A stretch of DNA of 64,000 bases from Paenibacillus sonchi (GTDB lineage: Bacteria > Bacillota > Bacilli > Paenibacillales > Paenibacillaceae): contig NZ_CP068595.1 in assembly GCF_016772475.1 (NCBI RefSeq), forward strand, positions 2,046,001 to 2,110,000, given 5' to 3'. Under the pieces are notes generated by a model. That model saw only the letters and a program-made list of their open reading frames with translations, ran no database searches and was not told the DNA's origin. Below, one piece after another: positions 40,579 through 48,962 of the stretch (its first letter is position 1; every line of letters begins with the position of its first letter). The position numbers were made by a program, and so were the translations under genes.

Positions 40579-41055
40579 TCATAGCCACTTTGCTGCTTCC
40601 AGGTGATTCGATTTCAATATGTTGTTGCAATAACCTATATGATGTTGGACATGGCGGATCTGCATGAGGATGACATCAGTTTTAGTTATTTCTTCGTATA
40701 GTACACATGGTTCCAATAATTTGCCGTCAGTAAGTTCATCCAAAAACTTCCGGGCCACATTCAATATATCCTCTACGTACTTTGTCATTTCCTCTTTAGT
40801 AGGGTAGTCAGAGCACTCCTTATCCAGGTCTTCTGTTACATCCTTACCGAAGTCAGGTATTTTGAATTCTTCCTCCTTCTGCTGCCTAAACCAAAATTTC
40901 ATACCGGTGGTAGCATGAAAAATATGCTTCCAGTATTTTTGCTTGGCATCCATCCAAAAGTCATCAGGACATACTTCGATAAGATTCTTCAACATTTCTA
41001 CTGTCGGTTCAAACTGCCTTCTTAAGACAGCTACCATCTTGTCGCTCATGCTCAT
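40579..41055 (-). CDS. DinB-like four-helix metal-binding protein
   Basis: A 158-aa helical protein with the spaced histidines of the DinB/YfiT fold: WKHIFHATTG near residue 45 and RHVQHHIGYCNN near residue 138. In this fold three His bind a divalent metal. Some members are thiol-dependent transferases (bacillithiol); others are unassigned. The start is uncertain among 41055 and 41049, because no strong ribosome site is visible. It lies just upstream of, and on the same strand as, the YdeI-type gene. Confidence 0.72.
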   Translation of the reverse strand: MSMSDKMVAVLRRQFEPTVEMLKNLIEVCPDDFWMDAKQKYWKHIFHATTGMKFWFRQQKEEEFKIPDFGKDVTEDLDKECSDYPTKEEMTKYVEDILNVARKFLDELTDGKLLEPCVLYEEITKTDVILMQIRHVQHHIGYCNNILKSNHLEAAKWL

Positions 41056-41212
41056 CAACTCACTTCGCGGAATTTAGCATCTTAACTTAATTCTTGTTCT
41101 CAGCAACTATAACCTTCCTTTTCTCAGCAGTGCTTATGGAAAATTTGTGAAACCGGGGAGGCTTAGAGATTTATATCTTTAGACCTGCAAATAATGTTAT
41201 CCACTTAACAAC

Positions 41213-41621
41213 GATCTGGAAATCCATGTCATGGAGTTAACAAAGCTGGAGGAGCAGGCCGTTCCGGTTTCGGGCGGATTGATAAATTGGTTTGTTCCTG
41301 AAAGGCGTCGATAAACCAAATTGGGAGGCGTTGACAATGAATGAACCGATGTTAAAAAAGGCAATGGATACACTGGAATTTCTGAGTCAAGATGCCGCTA
41401 CACGGATGGAATACGAGGCCCGGATGAAGTATTTGCGTGATGAGGTGTCGCGAATGGAAGGAGCCAGATCAGAGGGCATTGTGGAAGGTGCGGTTCGGGA
41501 AAAAAGAGAAATGGCTCGGAAGCTCCTGGCAATGGGGCATGAAGTGGATTTCGTGGTTAAACTTACCGAATTGACCGAAGAAGAAATTAGGTTATTAAGC
41601 AAGGATGTTAGGTCACAATGA
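41213..41621 (+). pseudogene. Rpn-family nuclease/transposase remnant, truncated and frameshifted
   Basis: DNA from about 41213 encodes DLEIHVMELTKLEEQAVPVSGGLINW in one frame, then switches frame at 41288-41292 and continues as FLKGVDKPNWEALTMNEPMLKKAMDTL to the end. This is the C-terminal half of the Rpn family seen complete at 47765-48592, but more divergent (C-terminus EREMARKLLAMGHEVDFV-like). The catalytic half is absent. It is not next to an ssrA remnant. Confidence 0.8.
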
Positions 41622-41671
41622 GAATTTCGATGTTGATTAGTGAGAAAAACCTAGTTGAATAATTCCCCAAG

Positions 41672-41708
41672 CAGGTATGCCGCCTTGACGGTATGCCTGT
41701 TTATTTTT
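41672..41708 (+). terminator. Terminator after the Rpn remnant
   Basis: 11-bp stem CAGGTATGCCG/CGGTATGCCTG with two G-T pairs, then TTTATTTTTT. Confidence 0.75.
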
Positions 41709-41850
41709 TCCGAAATAGCCTTTGCGAAGATAAAATTCATTCGATTCTCCTTTTGCATACCCTTGAAGGAATATCCCAACCATCCAACGAATCCCTTACA
41801 TATTGAGCGAAGGCAGAATCAAGTGCAATTGAGCAGGGAGGCTTCATTAT

Positions 41851-42204
41851 ATGAGAACAGATGCGGATCAGCAGTTGAACGATGGCCCTAAAATTCGGAA
41901 GGAAAAAGAGATTGTCGCAAAAATGATTCGTCTATATTGTAAGAAAAAACATCGTGAAAAAGAGCTCTGTGAGGAATGCCGGAACTTAAATGAGTACGCT
42001 ATGAAAAGACTATCCCACTGCAAATTCGGTGAAGGGAAAACGGCTTGTGCGAAGTGTCCGATCCATTGTTATAAACCGGATTACCGTCAAAAAATCAAGG
42101 GAGTTATGCGTTTTTCAGGCCCGTGGATGCTGCTATATCATCCCTTGGAGTCCATAAGGCATATCCCAATACCCAATAGGTTAAGAAAATCAATTTCACG
42201 ATAG
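41851..42204 (+). CDS. YgbA-like (nitrous oxide-stimulated promoter family) protein
   Basis: A 117-aa cysteine-rich protein. The pattern IRLYCKKKH...LCEECRNLNEYA...HCKFGEGKTACAKCPIHCYKPDYR (short extracts) has the spaced cysteines of the YgbA/NO-responsive family, which likely bind iron or zinc; C-terminal MRFSGPWMLLYHP is also characteristic. In enterobacteria ygbA responds to nitric oxide. GGGAGG precedes the ATG. No NsrR-type site was recognised here. Confidence 0.8.
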   Translation: MRTDADQQLNDGPKIRKEKEIVAKMIRLYCKKKHREKELCEECRNLNEYAMKRLSHCKFGEGKTACAKCPIHCYKPDYRQKIKGVMRFSGPWMLLYHPLESIRHIPIPNRLRKSISR

Positions 42205-42285
42205 CTATCAAACCCTCCAGTAAGACACCACCCTATAGATCATTTGTTATACTGACGTCCTAAGATTTATTTAGGAGGTTAGAGC

Positions 42286-43002
42286 ATGGTATTAAAGGTT
42301 GGGAATTTGACGGTTACATACGGTCAGAAAAAGGCTGTCGATCTCATTAGCTTTGAAGTAAAGCCGGGACAAGCATTTGGATTACTAGGGGCGAACGGGG
42401 CAGGAAAGTCTTCAACCATTGCTGCAGTGCTTGGTATTGAAAAGAGCACTTATGATGAGCTTGTTATCGTGGGTAAATCGCCAATACGCAACCGGAAGGA
42501 GATATTTGAGCACGTAGGGGTGCAGTTTCAAGAAACCCATTTCCAGGATAAACTAACCGTTTCCGACGCATGTGCACAGTGGCAATCACTCTATAAAAAA
42601 ACGGCGGATTTACCTGCTTTACTACAAACCTTTGGGTTGGCAGAAAAGGAACAGCAACCAGTTAAATTACTTTCTGGTGGGGAGCGTCAGCGACTGGCCG
42701 TACTCCTCGCCCTAATTCCTGAACCGAAACTTGTGTTTTTAGATGAACTGACAACAGGGCTTGATACAAAGGCGCGTCGTATGCTGTGGAAACAGCTCGT
42801 AACAATGAAGGAAAGTGGTTTGGCAATTGTTCTAACATCACATTACATGGATGAGGTTGAAGCGTTATGTGATGAGATATTAATTTTGCGTGAGGGTCAA
42901 ACCGTGTTTCATGGCACCATTCAGGAAGCGTTAGCCGCTAGCGGGAAAACAACGCTTGAAGACGCCTATTTACATTTTGCCGGCGAGGAGGACTGGGGAT
43001 GA
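42286..43002 (+). CDS. ABC transporter ATP-binding protein
   Basis: A 238-aa ATPase with Walker A GANGAGKSS near residue 36, signature LLSGGERQR near residue 130, Walker B KLVFLDELTTGLD and the switch His in TSHYMDE. Type: exporter ATPase of the DrrA/CcmA-like group. The ribosome site is AGGAGG. Its stop overlaps the start of the permease gene by 4 bases (ATGA), so the two proteins are made together. Confidence 0.95.
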   Translation: MVLKVGNLTVTYGQKKAVDLISFEVKPGQAFGLLGANGAGKSSTIAAVLGIEKSTYDELVIVGKSPIRNRKEIFEHVGVQFQETHFQDKLTVSDACAQWQSLYKKTADLPALLQTFGLAEKEQQPVKLLSGGERQRLAVLLALIPEPKLVFLDELTTGLDTKARRMLWKQLVTMKESGLAIVLTSHYMDEVEALCDEILILREGQTVFHGTIQEALAASGKTTLEDAYLHFAGEEDWG

Positions 43003-43733
43003 GTACAATGTTTACGCTCTTAAAGATAGAAGGTAAGCTGGTATGGAAAGGCATTGATATTCTAATTTTCGGTATATGCTTTCCGGTCATTTTGGCGGCC
43101 TTGTTTGGTTACGTGCTTAGTAGAGATGCATCTGCAGGTTCATCTGATTTTGAATTATCTTACGCAGCCGTTATAACGATTGGTGTGCTTGCAACGGGTG
43201 TAATGGGTCTGCCATTAACCATTGCTGATTATCGGCATCGGGGTATTCTGAAACGGTTCCAGGTGACACCGGTATCACCTTTACAGATTTTATTCGCCCA
43301 AGGTATAATTCAGCTTTCCTCTGCCCTTGTTTCATTTATGGGGGTTACTCTCGTATATTATTTATTTTTTGATTATCAAATAGCAGGCTCCTGGCCAATA
43401 TTTTTGAGCGTATATGCCTTTGTTATTTTAGCCATGTACAGTATTGGCGCTTTTATCGGCAGTGTTGTACCTGATCAAAAGGCAGCTAATATGTGGAGTT
43501 CTATTGCGTATTTTACGATGTTATTGTTCTCAGGTGCGACCATTCCATATGAAGTGATGCCACGCTTCGTTCAATGGATAATGGATATATTACCCTTGTC
43601 TCATGGGATTCATTTATTAAAGCTAGTAAGTATAGGCAGAGAAACAGAGGGGATGACGGTGCCGTTTTTGATCTTGGGCATTGTTACTGGGATCAGCCTG
43701 ATTGGGGCATTCAAATTTTTTAAGTGGAAGTAG
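42999..43733 (+). CDS. ABC-2 type transporter permease
   Basis: A 244-aa membrane protein with about six hydrophobic segments and the ABC-2 block ADYRHRGILKRFQVTPVSP near residue 78. It forms an exporter with the overlapping ATPase. The cargo (drug, lipid or peptide) cannot be read. The double-MerR gene 9 bases downstream probably regulates the operon. Confidence 0.92.
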   Translation: MSTMFTLLKIEGKLVWKGIDILIFGICFPVILAALFGYVLSRDASAGSSDFELSYAAVITIGVLATGVMGLPLTIADYRHRGILKRFQVTPVSPLQILFAQGIIQLSSALVSFMGVTLVYYLFFDYQIAGSWPIFLSVYAFVILAMYSIGAFIGSVVPDQKAANMWSSIAYFTMLLFSGATIPYEVMPRFVQWIMDILPLSHGIHLLKLVSIGRETEGMTVPFLILGIVTGISLIGAFKFFKWK

Positions 43734-43742
43734 GGTTGAGGG

Positions 43743-44486
43743 ATGTACCGGACCAAAGAAATTGCAGCAATGGTTGGGGTACATCCCAACACTGTACGGA
43801 TTTATGAAGAATGGGGATATATCTCAGCTGTTCCGAGAGGTGTGAATGGCTACCGTATGTATTCCGGCTTGCATTTATTTCAGCTAAAAATAGCCAGAAC
43901 CGCTTTCCGTTGTGAAATTGTTCAAGGGCTCATCCGGGCAAAGGCCAGAGCCATTGTTGAAGTTAGCGGCAAAGCGGATTTTACTCAAGCACTGGAATAT
44001 GCACATGCATATTTGTCCCATCTGGAAAAAGAATATAGCCGGGCGCTGGAAGCTATTGAACTTTCGGAACAGTGGGTATGTGGAATAAAATCTGCATCAG
44101 CTCAAACGTATACACGCAAAGAGACTGCTCTGGTCTTGGACCTCTCAACTGAAGTTGTCCGGAATTGGGAACGTAATGGATTAATAACAGTCCATAGACT
44201 TTCTAATGGGTCCCGTGTATATACAGAAAATGAAATAAAACGGTTGAAAATGATTCGGACCTTAAGGACGGCGCATTATTCGATAAGTGCAATCCTCCGG
44301 TTGATGAATCAGGCAGAGCACATGAGGTGGACTAATCTTAATATTAAGGAAGTGCTCGACACACCAGAAGAGCATGAAGATATTATTTCAGTGACAGACC
44401 GGTTAGTCTATTCATTGGAACAAGCCATTGAGTCTGCAAAGGAACTTATATCGATGCTAAGGGAGAGGCTGAACTTAGAGTTATGA
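43743..44486 (+). CDS. Regulator with two MerR-type DNA-binding domains
   Basis: A 247-aa protein with two MerR helix-turn-helix units. The first (residues 1-70) has YRTKEIAAMVGVHPNTVRIYEEWGYI, extract: MVGVHPNTVRIYEEWG; the second (about 120-185) has YTRKETALVLDLSTEVVRNWERNGLI, extract: LSTEVVRNWERNG, plus NGSRVYTENEIKRLKMI. Most MerR proteins carry one such domain and dimerise. Here a single chain could bind a two-part operator by itself. It is the third gene of the ABC exporter operon, likely its drug-responsive activator. Confidence 0.85.
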   Translation: MYRTKEIAAMVGVHPNTVRIYEEWGYISAVPRGVNGYRMYSGLHLFQLKIARTAFRCEIVQGLIRAKARAIVEVSGKADFTQALEYAHAYLSHLEKEYSRALEAIELSEQWVCGIKSASAQTYTRKETALVLDLSTEVVRNWERNGLITVHRLSNGSRVYTENEIKRLKMIRTLRTAHYSISAILRLMNQAEHMRWTNLNIKEVLDTPEEHEDIISVTDRLVYSLEQAIESAKELISMLRERLNLEL

Positions 44487-44577
44487 CATTGTGATGTAAT
44501 GTTCTAACTGTTTTTTATCTATCTGAAAATGAGTATACATGCTACAATGCAGAAAATTATGAAAGGGAGGCATCACC

Positions 44578-44613
44578 ATGAGGTATATAAGCAAAAGAGG
44601 GCACAAGAGTTAG
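44578..44613 (+). CDS. 11-aa leader peptide before the Tet(L)-like gene
   Basis: MRYISKRGHKS, with a strong AAAGGGAGG ribosome site and an extended -10 promoter (TGC-TACAAT, 44540-44548) just upstream. It ends 63 bases before the efflux-gene start. Tet(L) genes of Gram-positive bacteria are controlled through a translated leader peptide (established knowledge). This leader differs in sequence and length but holds the same position. Confidence 0.55.
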   Translation: MRYISKRGHKS

Positions 44614-44676
44614 GGGAACCGCATCATTGGCCCTGTAAACTGCGCGATTTCCCTTGATTTAGAGGGGGACCCCCAG
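44614..44676 (+). promoter_or_regulatory. Putative translational attenuator of the efflux gene
   Basis: The ribosome site GAGGGGG (44662-44668) is followed at once by CCCCC (44670-44674), a 4-bp triloop hairpin that would hide it. An upstream GGGAA/TTCCC pairing (44614-44618 with 44649-44653 region) and GCCCT offer alternative pairings. Ribosome stalling on the leader could switch between them. Confidence 0.45.
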
Positions 44677-46062
44677 GTGACAAAAACAAATTCAAGCAGT
44701 GTTTCGAAATCGATGGTTTGGCTCAGCATCCTTGCTTTTTTCAGCGTGTTCAACGAGACGGTATTTAATGTTTCTTTGCCGGATATCGCCAGACAATTTG
44801 ACATTAGACCTTCGGCGGCGAATTGGGTAAATACAAGCTTTATGATCTCATTTGCTGTAGGATCGGCTTTGTATGGGAAAATCTCGGATTTGTACGGTAC
44901 CAAAAAACTGCTGTTATCCGGCCTGTTAACATACTTTACGGGATCTTTGATCGGTATAGTATTTCATAAATGGTTTCTTGTTGTGCTCATTGCACGCTTT
45001 ATTCAAGGAGCAGGAGCATCTGCGGTTCCGGCGCTGATCATGGTCTTTGTAGCCCGCTATATCGAGCCGAATAATAAAGGAAAAGCGTTTGGGATGATTG
45101 GATCAATGGTAGCCTTTAGTGAAGGAATCGGACCTGCGGTTGGAGGGGTCATTGCTGACTATATCCATTGGTCTTACTTATTTATACTGCCGATGATGAC
45201 ACTGCTCACACTTCCGTTTTTTCTTCATGTGCTCCCGGATGAATCTTCAAAAAAAGGGAAGTTTGATGTTCTAGGCGCTAGTCTGCTATCCGTTGGAATT
45301 GTAATGTTCATGTTATTCACATCCATGTACCAGTGGGGGTACCTGGCTATAAGTGTGCTGTGTTTCTTCGGATTCCTGCAGCGTATTCGGCGTGCGAAGC
45401 AACCTTTCATCGAACCCTCCTTGTTAAGACGGAAAAAGTTTTTGGCTGGGGTGCTTACGGGAGGCGTATTGTTAGGAACGGTGGCTGGTTATATTTCAAC
45501 GGTCCCTTACATGATGAAAGATGTGTACCATATGCCGACCAGCCTTATTGGAAGCGCCGTTCTCTTTCCCGGGACCATCAGCGTGTTATTGTTCGGATTC
45601 GTTAGTGGCCTATTGGTCGATAAGCGGGGATGTTTTTTTACGATGCTAGTAGGATTATTCATGCTTGTCGTAAGTTTCCTGAGCATTTCATTGTTTGTCG
45701 ACCGGACGCCATGGCTTATTTCTACAACAATGGTGCTGACATTTGGCGGGCTTTCGTTTGTAAAAACTGTCGTGTCCACCAGTGTTGCGGAAGCACTGAG
45801 TTCGGATGAATCAGGCTCCGGTATGAGTTTCCTGAACTTTGCCTGCTTCTTAGCTGAAGGGATCGGGGTTAGCTATGCAGGAGGTTTGTTGACGATGTCT
45901 TGGCTGAAATTCCCGCTCATCCCAACTGTAACGGACACTGCCGCATTTCTATACAGCAACTTGATGCTAGTCTTTATTGCGGCTGTGATCCTTGGTGGAA
46001 TCATATTCTCATTAGCTTACGGCCGAAATCAGGCTTCATCTGTGCTGGGGTCTAAGCGGTAG
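44677..46062 (+). CDS. Tet(L)/Tet(K)-like MFS efflux transporter
   Basis: A 461-aa major-facilitator protein with about 14 hydrophobic segments, the length of Tet(L). Long blocks follow Tet(L) from end to end: NVSLPDIARQF, NWVNTSFM, ARFIQGAGASAVPALIMV, KAFGMIGSMVAFSEGIGPA, VPYMMKDVYHM, LFPGTISVLLFG, GGLSFVKTVVST and GMSFLNFACFLAEG. I estimate clear but partial identity, so the substrate may be tetracycline or another cation. The start is GTG 44677 (MTKTNSSS), after GAGGGGG. The leader peptide and possible hairpin upstream suggest drug-induced translation. Convincing homology, unverified resistance. Confidence 0.85.
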   Translation: MTKTNSSSVSKSMVWLSILAFFSVFNETVFNVSLPDIARQFDIRPSAANWVNTSFMISFAVGSALYGKISDLYGTKKLLLSGLLTYFTGSLIGIVFHKWFLVVLIARFIQGAGASAVPALIMVFVARYIEPNNKGKAFGMIGSMVAFSEGIGPAVGGVIADYIHWSYLFILPMMTLLTLPFFLHVLPDESSKKGKFDVLGASLLSVGIVMFMLFTSMYQWGYLAISVLCFFGFLQRIRRAKQPFIEPSLLRRKKFLAGVLTGGVLLGTVAGYISTVPYMMKDVYHMPTSLIGSAVLFPGTISVLLFGFVSGLLVDKRGCFFTMLVGLFMLVVSFLSISLFVDRTPWLISTTMVLTFGGLSFVKTVVSTSVAEALSSDESGSGMSFLNFACFLAEGIGVSYAGGLLTMSWLKFPLIPTVTDTAAFLYSNLMLVFIAAVILGGIIFSLAYGRNQASSVLGSKR

Positions 46063-46095
46063 ATTAGTGAATTTGTATTATATCTAGCATCGGAG

Positions 46096-46121
46096 AAGCG
46101 GCCTGTAGCGGCCGCTTTTTT
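46096..46121 (+). terminator. Terminator of the efflux gene
   Basis: AAGCGGCC-TGTAGC-GGCCGCTT followed by TTTT. Confidence 0.88.
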
Positions 46122-46388
46122 GTTTGCGCCCGGCATGGGTACTATCTTTAGGGTTGAAGTGCCGAAACGTAGACTATTTAATCTAATAAGCAGCCAGCGT
46201 TACAGTGATATACACAATAGACAGAGTTACTTATGAAATTATATAATTATTAATGTTGGCGTGTAAAATAATGTAAATCTAGTTCTATTTTTCATGCAGA
46301 CATTTTAGTGACCTCCTAAAGGTTGTTGAGAGAAACAAGAAATGGTAGTACATGCAACATCAAATAAATTTGTAGGGGGATTTTGAGG
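46122..46388. other. Gene-free AT-rich spacer
   Basis: About 265 bases between the efflux terminator and the next stalk protein. No ORF, RNA or clear promoter was recognised; it presumably contains the promoter of the following gene. Confidence 0.4.
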
Positions 46389-47348
46389 ATGAAAATAGTT
46401 AAAATGAGGAAATCTGTTTTTGTTTCAACGATTGTAATTTCAGGTCTACTGTTTGGTTCAGTAGGGGCATTTGCAGGAACTGGTATTGAAGCGATCAAAG
46501 CGAAGTTAAACCACAACATAAAGTTTGTTCTTGATGGTTCCAAGTGGACTCCAAAAGATCAGTCTGGTAATAACTTATCCGCTTTAGTATATAGCGGTTC
46601 TACATATGTTCCTTTAAGAGCGGTATCAGAAGCTCTTGGAGCAGAGGTCGATTTTGATGCAAACTCTTCAACAATTTCTATTAATAGTTCAGGTGATAGC
46701 GGTATTCCTTACAATGATGATAGTACGGCATCGGCACCGGCAGCAACATCGGCTCCAGCAGCCACATCTGCACCGGCAACTCCATCAACTCCATCAACAC
46801 CATCGACTAGCAATGGTAAAACCTTTGGTTCTGCAATTCCAGTTGGCAAGTCTGTTTCATTTGATGATCCCTACAGTTATGACGGTCTTGCGTACACCGG
46901 GAACTATACTGTTTCAGTAACCTCGGTAAAGTCAGTCACAAGAAGTGAAATCGCAGCCCTTGGTTTCAAAGAACCAGAAGCAAACTCCTTGATTGAGTAC
47001 AAATTGGCTAAAGTAAAAATTATTCTGAAGAACGGTAAGCTCATCTCAGATACTAAACACGAAAACACTTACGTTTCGGTTGCCTTACTACCAGCACTGT
47101 GGGGTTCGAAAACTTCAGACGGAAACAGTATTATTGGGGTGACGGATTATGGTTTCACTGGTTCCTTGGATGATGCTCTCGATGAAGCAACGGATGGTAA
47201 AAAACTTGTATCGGGTCAAACTTACAACTACACTGCAGAAGGCCTTGTAATCGTACCAGTAACTAAGGGTTCGGCAAACTACCTAACCATTCAGCTTAAT
47301 AACAAGGACGACTATGATAACTCTTTCTTTTACTTTAATCTCCAATAA
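46389..47348 (+). CDS. Secreted stalk-domain (copper amine oxidase N-terminal-like) protein
   Basis: A 319-aa protein. A signal peptide (residues 1-28, ending GAFAGTG) is followed by one stalk repeat (about 40-100; STYVPLRAVSEALGAEVDFD) and then a low-complexity Ala/Pro/Thr/Ser linker (APAATSAPAATSAPATPSTP). The C-terminal 190 residues contain a beta-rich domain (SVSFDDPYSYDGLAYTGNYT, extract) that I do not recognise. GTAGGGGG and GAGG precede ATG 46389. The linker codons are repetitive (CATCGACTCCATCAAC-like) and may vary in length. Probably wall-exposed. Confidence 0.75.
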   Translation: MKIVKMRKSVFVSTIVISGLLFGSVGAFAGTGIEAIKAKLNHNIKFVLDGSKWTPKDQSGNNLSALVYSGSTYVPLRAVSEALGAEVDFDANSSTISINSSGDSGIPYNDDSTASAPAATSAPAATSAPATPSTPSTPSTSNGKTFGSAIPVGKSVSFDDPYSYDGLAYTGNYTVSVTSVKSVTRSEIAALGFKEPEANSLIEYKLAKVKIILKNGKLISDTKHENTYVSVALLPALWGSKTSDGNSIIGVTDYGFTGSLDDALDEATDGKKLVSGQTYNYTAEGLVIVPVTKGSANYLTIQLNNKDDYDNSFFYFNLQ

Positions 47349-47381
47349 GTAAGGGCCAATGTATTCACACTTGTTCAGAGG

Positions 47382-47427
47382 TGGGTGCCCCAAAAGCCAT
47401 AGAATGGCTTAGGGACACCCCTTTTTT
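47382..47427 (+). terminator. Terminator hairpin, one of a repeated hairpin family
   Basis: GGGTGCCCCAAAAGCC pairs with GGCTTAGGGACACCCC around a short AT loop, followed by TTTTTT. Its arms closely resemble those of the hairpin that the IS3 element interrupts near 53178 and 54878. Confidence 0.8.
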
Positions 47428-47445
47428 CATTAGGAGAGGCGTGGG

Positions 47446-47715
47446 CAGCAAAACTGTGGCTCGTAGAAACTTATGTGCCGTTATCTTTGGACAGAGCTCG
47501 ATTCCACTCGGCTCGATATATAGTAAAGTAGAAGACACCTTGAGGGGTGCTTTTTTTTGTTTTGCACGTCCCCAGTCAAGCCTGGTATAACGTATACGTT
47601 ACAGCTGCAAGTGCAGCAGATTCTGGGTATCGGTGTCTTTTTTTGATTTTAGCGGCTGCTTTGGGCTATATATGATGGTTAAAAAGCTGTTGTGCTTTGC
47701 GCATCTTTGCAAGGT
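47446..47715 (+). repeat. ssrA 3'-end copy 4 (most decayed) plus a second flank remnant
   Basis: 47446-47515 matches the tmRNA end from GCAAAACTGTG through GGCTC, with many changes in the T-arm (GAGCTCGATTCCACTC). A terminator derivative follows (47531-47558). A second, separate remnant at 47628-47715 begins at the 3' arm of the ssrA terminator (TATCGGTGTCTTTTTTT) and continues with sequence like that downstream of ssrA (GGCTGCTTTGG). It leads straight into the promoter area of the complete Rpn gene. Confidence 0.82.
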
Positions 47716-47764
47716 TCAGAACCCTTGAAAAGTGCTATACTAATAAAGAATGGAGCTGATGCCG

Positions 47765-48592
47765 ATGGATTTGCTGGACCCGCGTGTGGATTTTGTATTC
47801 AAACGGATATTTGGCAGCGAAAACAATAAGGATGTACTGCTGGCGTTTCTTAACCGTATTTTCACCGAAGCTGGCGAGCCGCCGCTGACCGAGATCATCC
47901 TAATGAATCCCTATACGGATAAAGACGATCCCCTCGACAAACAGTCCATCTTTGATGTTTACGCCAAGACCTCTGAAGGAAAAATGATTGATATTGAGAT
48001 GCAGCTTTTCAATAAGTACGATATAGAGAAACGAACGCTGTTTTATTGGAGCAAGCGATACGCCAGTCAACTCAGTGAAGGTGACAAATACCCAGAGTTG
48101 AAGAAATGCGTGACGATTAACATTCTGAACTATTCATTCCTGAAGAACAATCAGTACCATAATGTGTTTCATCTGAGGGAGGATCGGACAGGGTTGCCCT
48201 TGATCGATGACATTGAGGTCCACTTTCTGGAACTGCCAAAGCTGGATGAACGTAGCGTTCCAACCGAAGGCGGGCTGATCAATTGGCTGTTGTTTCTGAA
48301 AGGTACCGATACATCATACTGGGAGGTGCTGAAGATGAATGAACCGGGTTTGGAAAAAGCGATGGATACCCTGCAATATTTGAGTCAGGATTCGGATGCC
48401 AGACGGTTGTATGAGGCCAGACAGAAGTATTTGCATGATGAAGCTTCCATGATTGAGGGAGCGAAGTCTGCCGGGATAATTGAGGGCAAGCTACAGGTCG
48501 CTCGAAATTTGTTGGCGATGGGAATGGATTATGCGGCTGTCGCTAAAGCAACTGGTCTGAGTGAAGATGAAATCAGGTCTATAAAGTTTTAA
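47765..48592 (+). CDS. Rpn-family recombination-promoting nuclease / putative transposase (complete)
   Basis: A 275-aa PD-(D/E)XK nuclease-fold protein. The N-terminus DPRVDFVFKRIFGSENNKDVL is the family hallmark (extract: VDFVFKRIFG). The catalytic core has SIFDVYAKTSEG and MIDIEMQL (the D...E-Q part) near residues 62-85. The C-terminus has LEKAMDTLQYLSQDSDARRLYEARQKYLHDEA (short extract: YEARQKYLHDEA) and a final helix-turn-helix-like AAVAKATGLSEDEIRSI. Relatives promote RecA-independent recombination in E. coli. I chose ATG 47765 (MDLLDPRVD), with GGAG 9 bases upstream. It follows ssrA-derived DNA directly, and partial copies lie at 19026, 41213 and 48613. Confidence 0.9.
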   Translation: MDLLDPRVDFVFKRIFGSENNKDVLLAFLNRIFTEAGEPPLTEIILMNPYTDKDDPLDKQSIFDVYAKTSEGKMIDIEMQLFNKYDIEKRTLFYWSKRYASQLSEGDKYPELKKCVTINILNYSFLKNNQYHNVFHLREDRTGLPLIDDIEVHFLELPKLDERSVPTEGGLINWLLFLKGTDTSYWEVLKMNEPGLEKAMDTLQYLSQDSDARRLYEARQKYLHDEASMIEGAKSAGIIEGKLQVARNLLAMGMDYAAVAKATGLSEDEIRSIKF

Positions 48593-48612
48593 TATTTGTA
48601 TTTTTTTCAGTA

Positions 48613-48822
48613 ATAAAACGTTTCTAAAAGGTGGAAACATCATATTGGGAGGTGCTGAAGATGAATGAACCGGGTTTAGAGAAGGCAATGAATACCCTAC
48701 AATATTTGAGTCAGGATTCGGATGCCAGAAGGTTGTATGAGGCCAGACAGAAGTACTTGCATGATGAAGCTTCTATGCTGGGAAGATTAACGGAACAGGA
48801 GATTAATAATTTGAGAAAGTGA
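48613..48822 (+). pseudogene. Rpn-family 3' fragment, tandem to the complete gene
   Basis: Begins at sequence matching the end of the GTTTCTGAAAGGT region of the intact gene, only 20 bases after its stop. It then encodes ETSYWEVLKMNEPGLEKAMN (extract) through KYLHDEASML. Internal amino acids are missing compared with the full gene: DEASMLGRLTEQEINNLRK joins directly. Probable product of tandem duplication and deletion. Confidence 0.82.
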
Positions 48823-48830
48823 ATAAATAG

Positions 48831-48861
48831 AGAGCATCCAATTCAGCGGGTGCTCTTTTTT
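48831..48861 (+). terminator. Terminator after the Rpn pair
   Basis: GAGCATCC/GGGTGCTC stem followed by TTTTTT. Confidence 0.78.
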
Positions 48862-48962
48862 CTCCAACTCGCAGATTACGCACAAGCGTACCACATACAC
48901 TTTGCAAATATGCTACGCTGAATTATATCATTTCAATCCCGAATTTTAAAAAGGAGGCTCCC

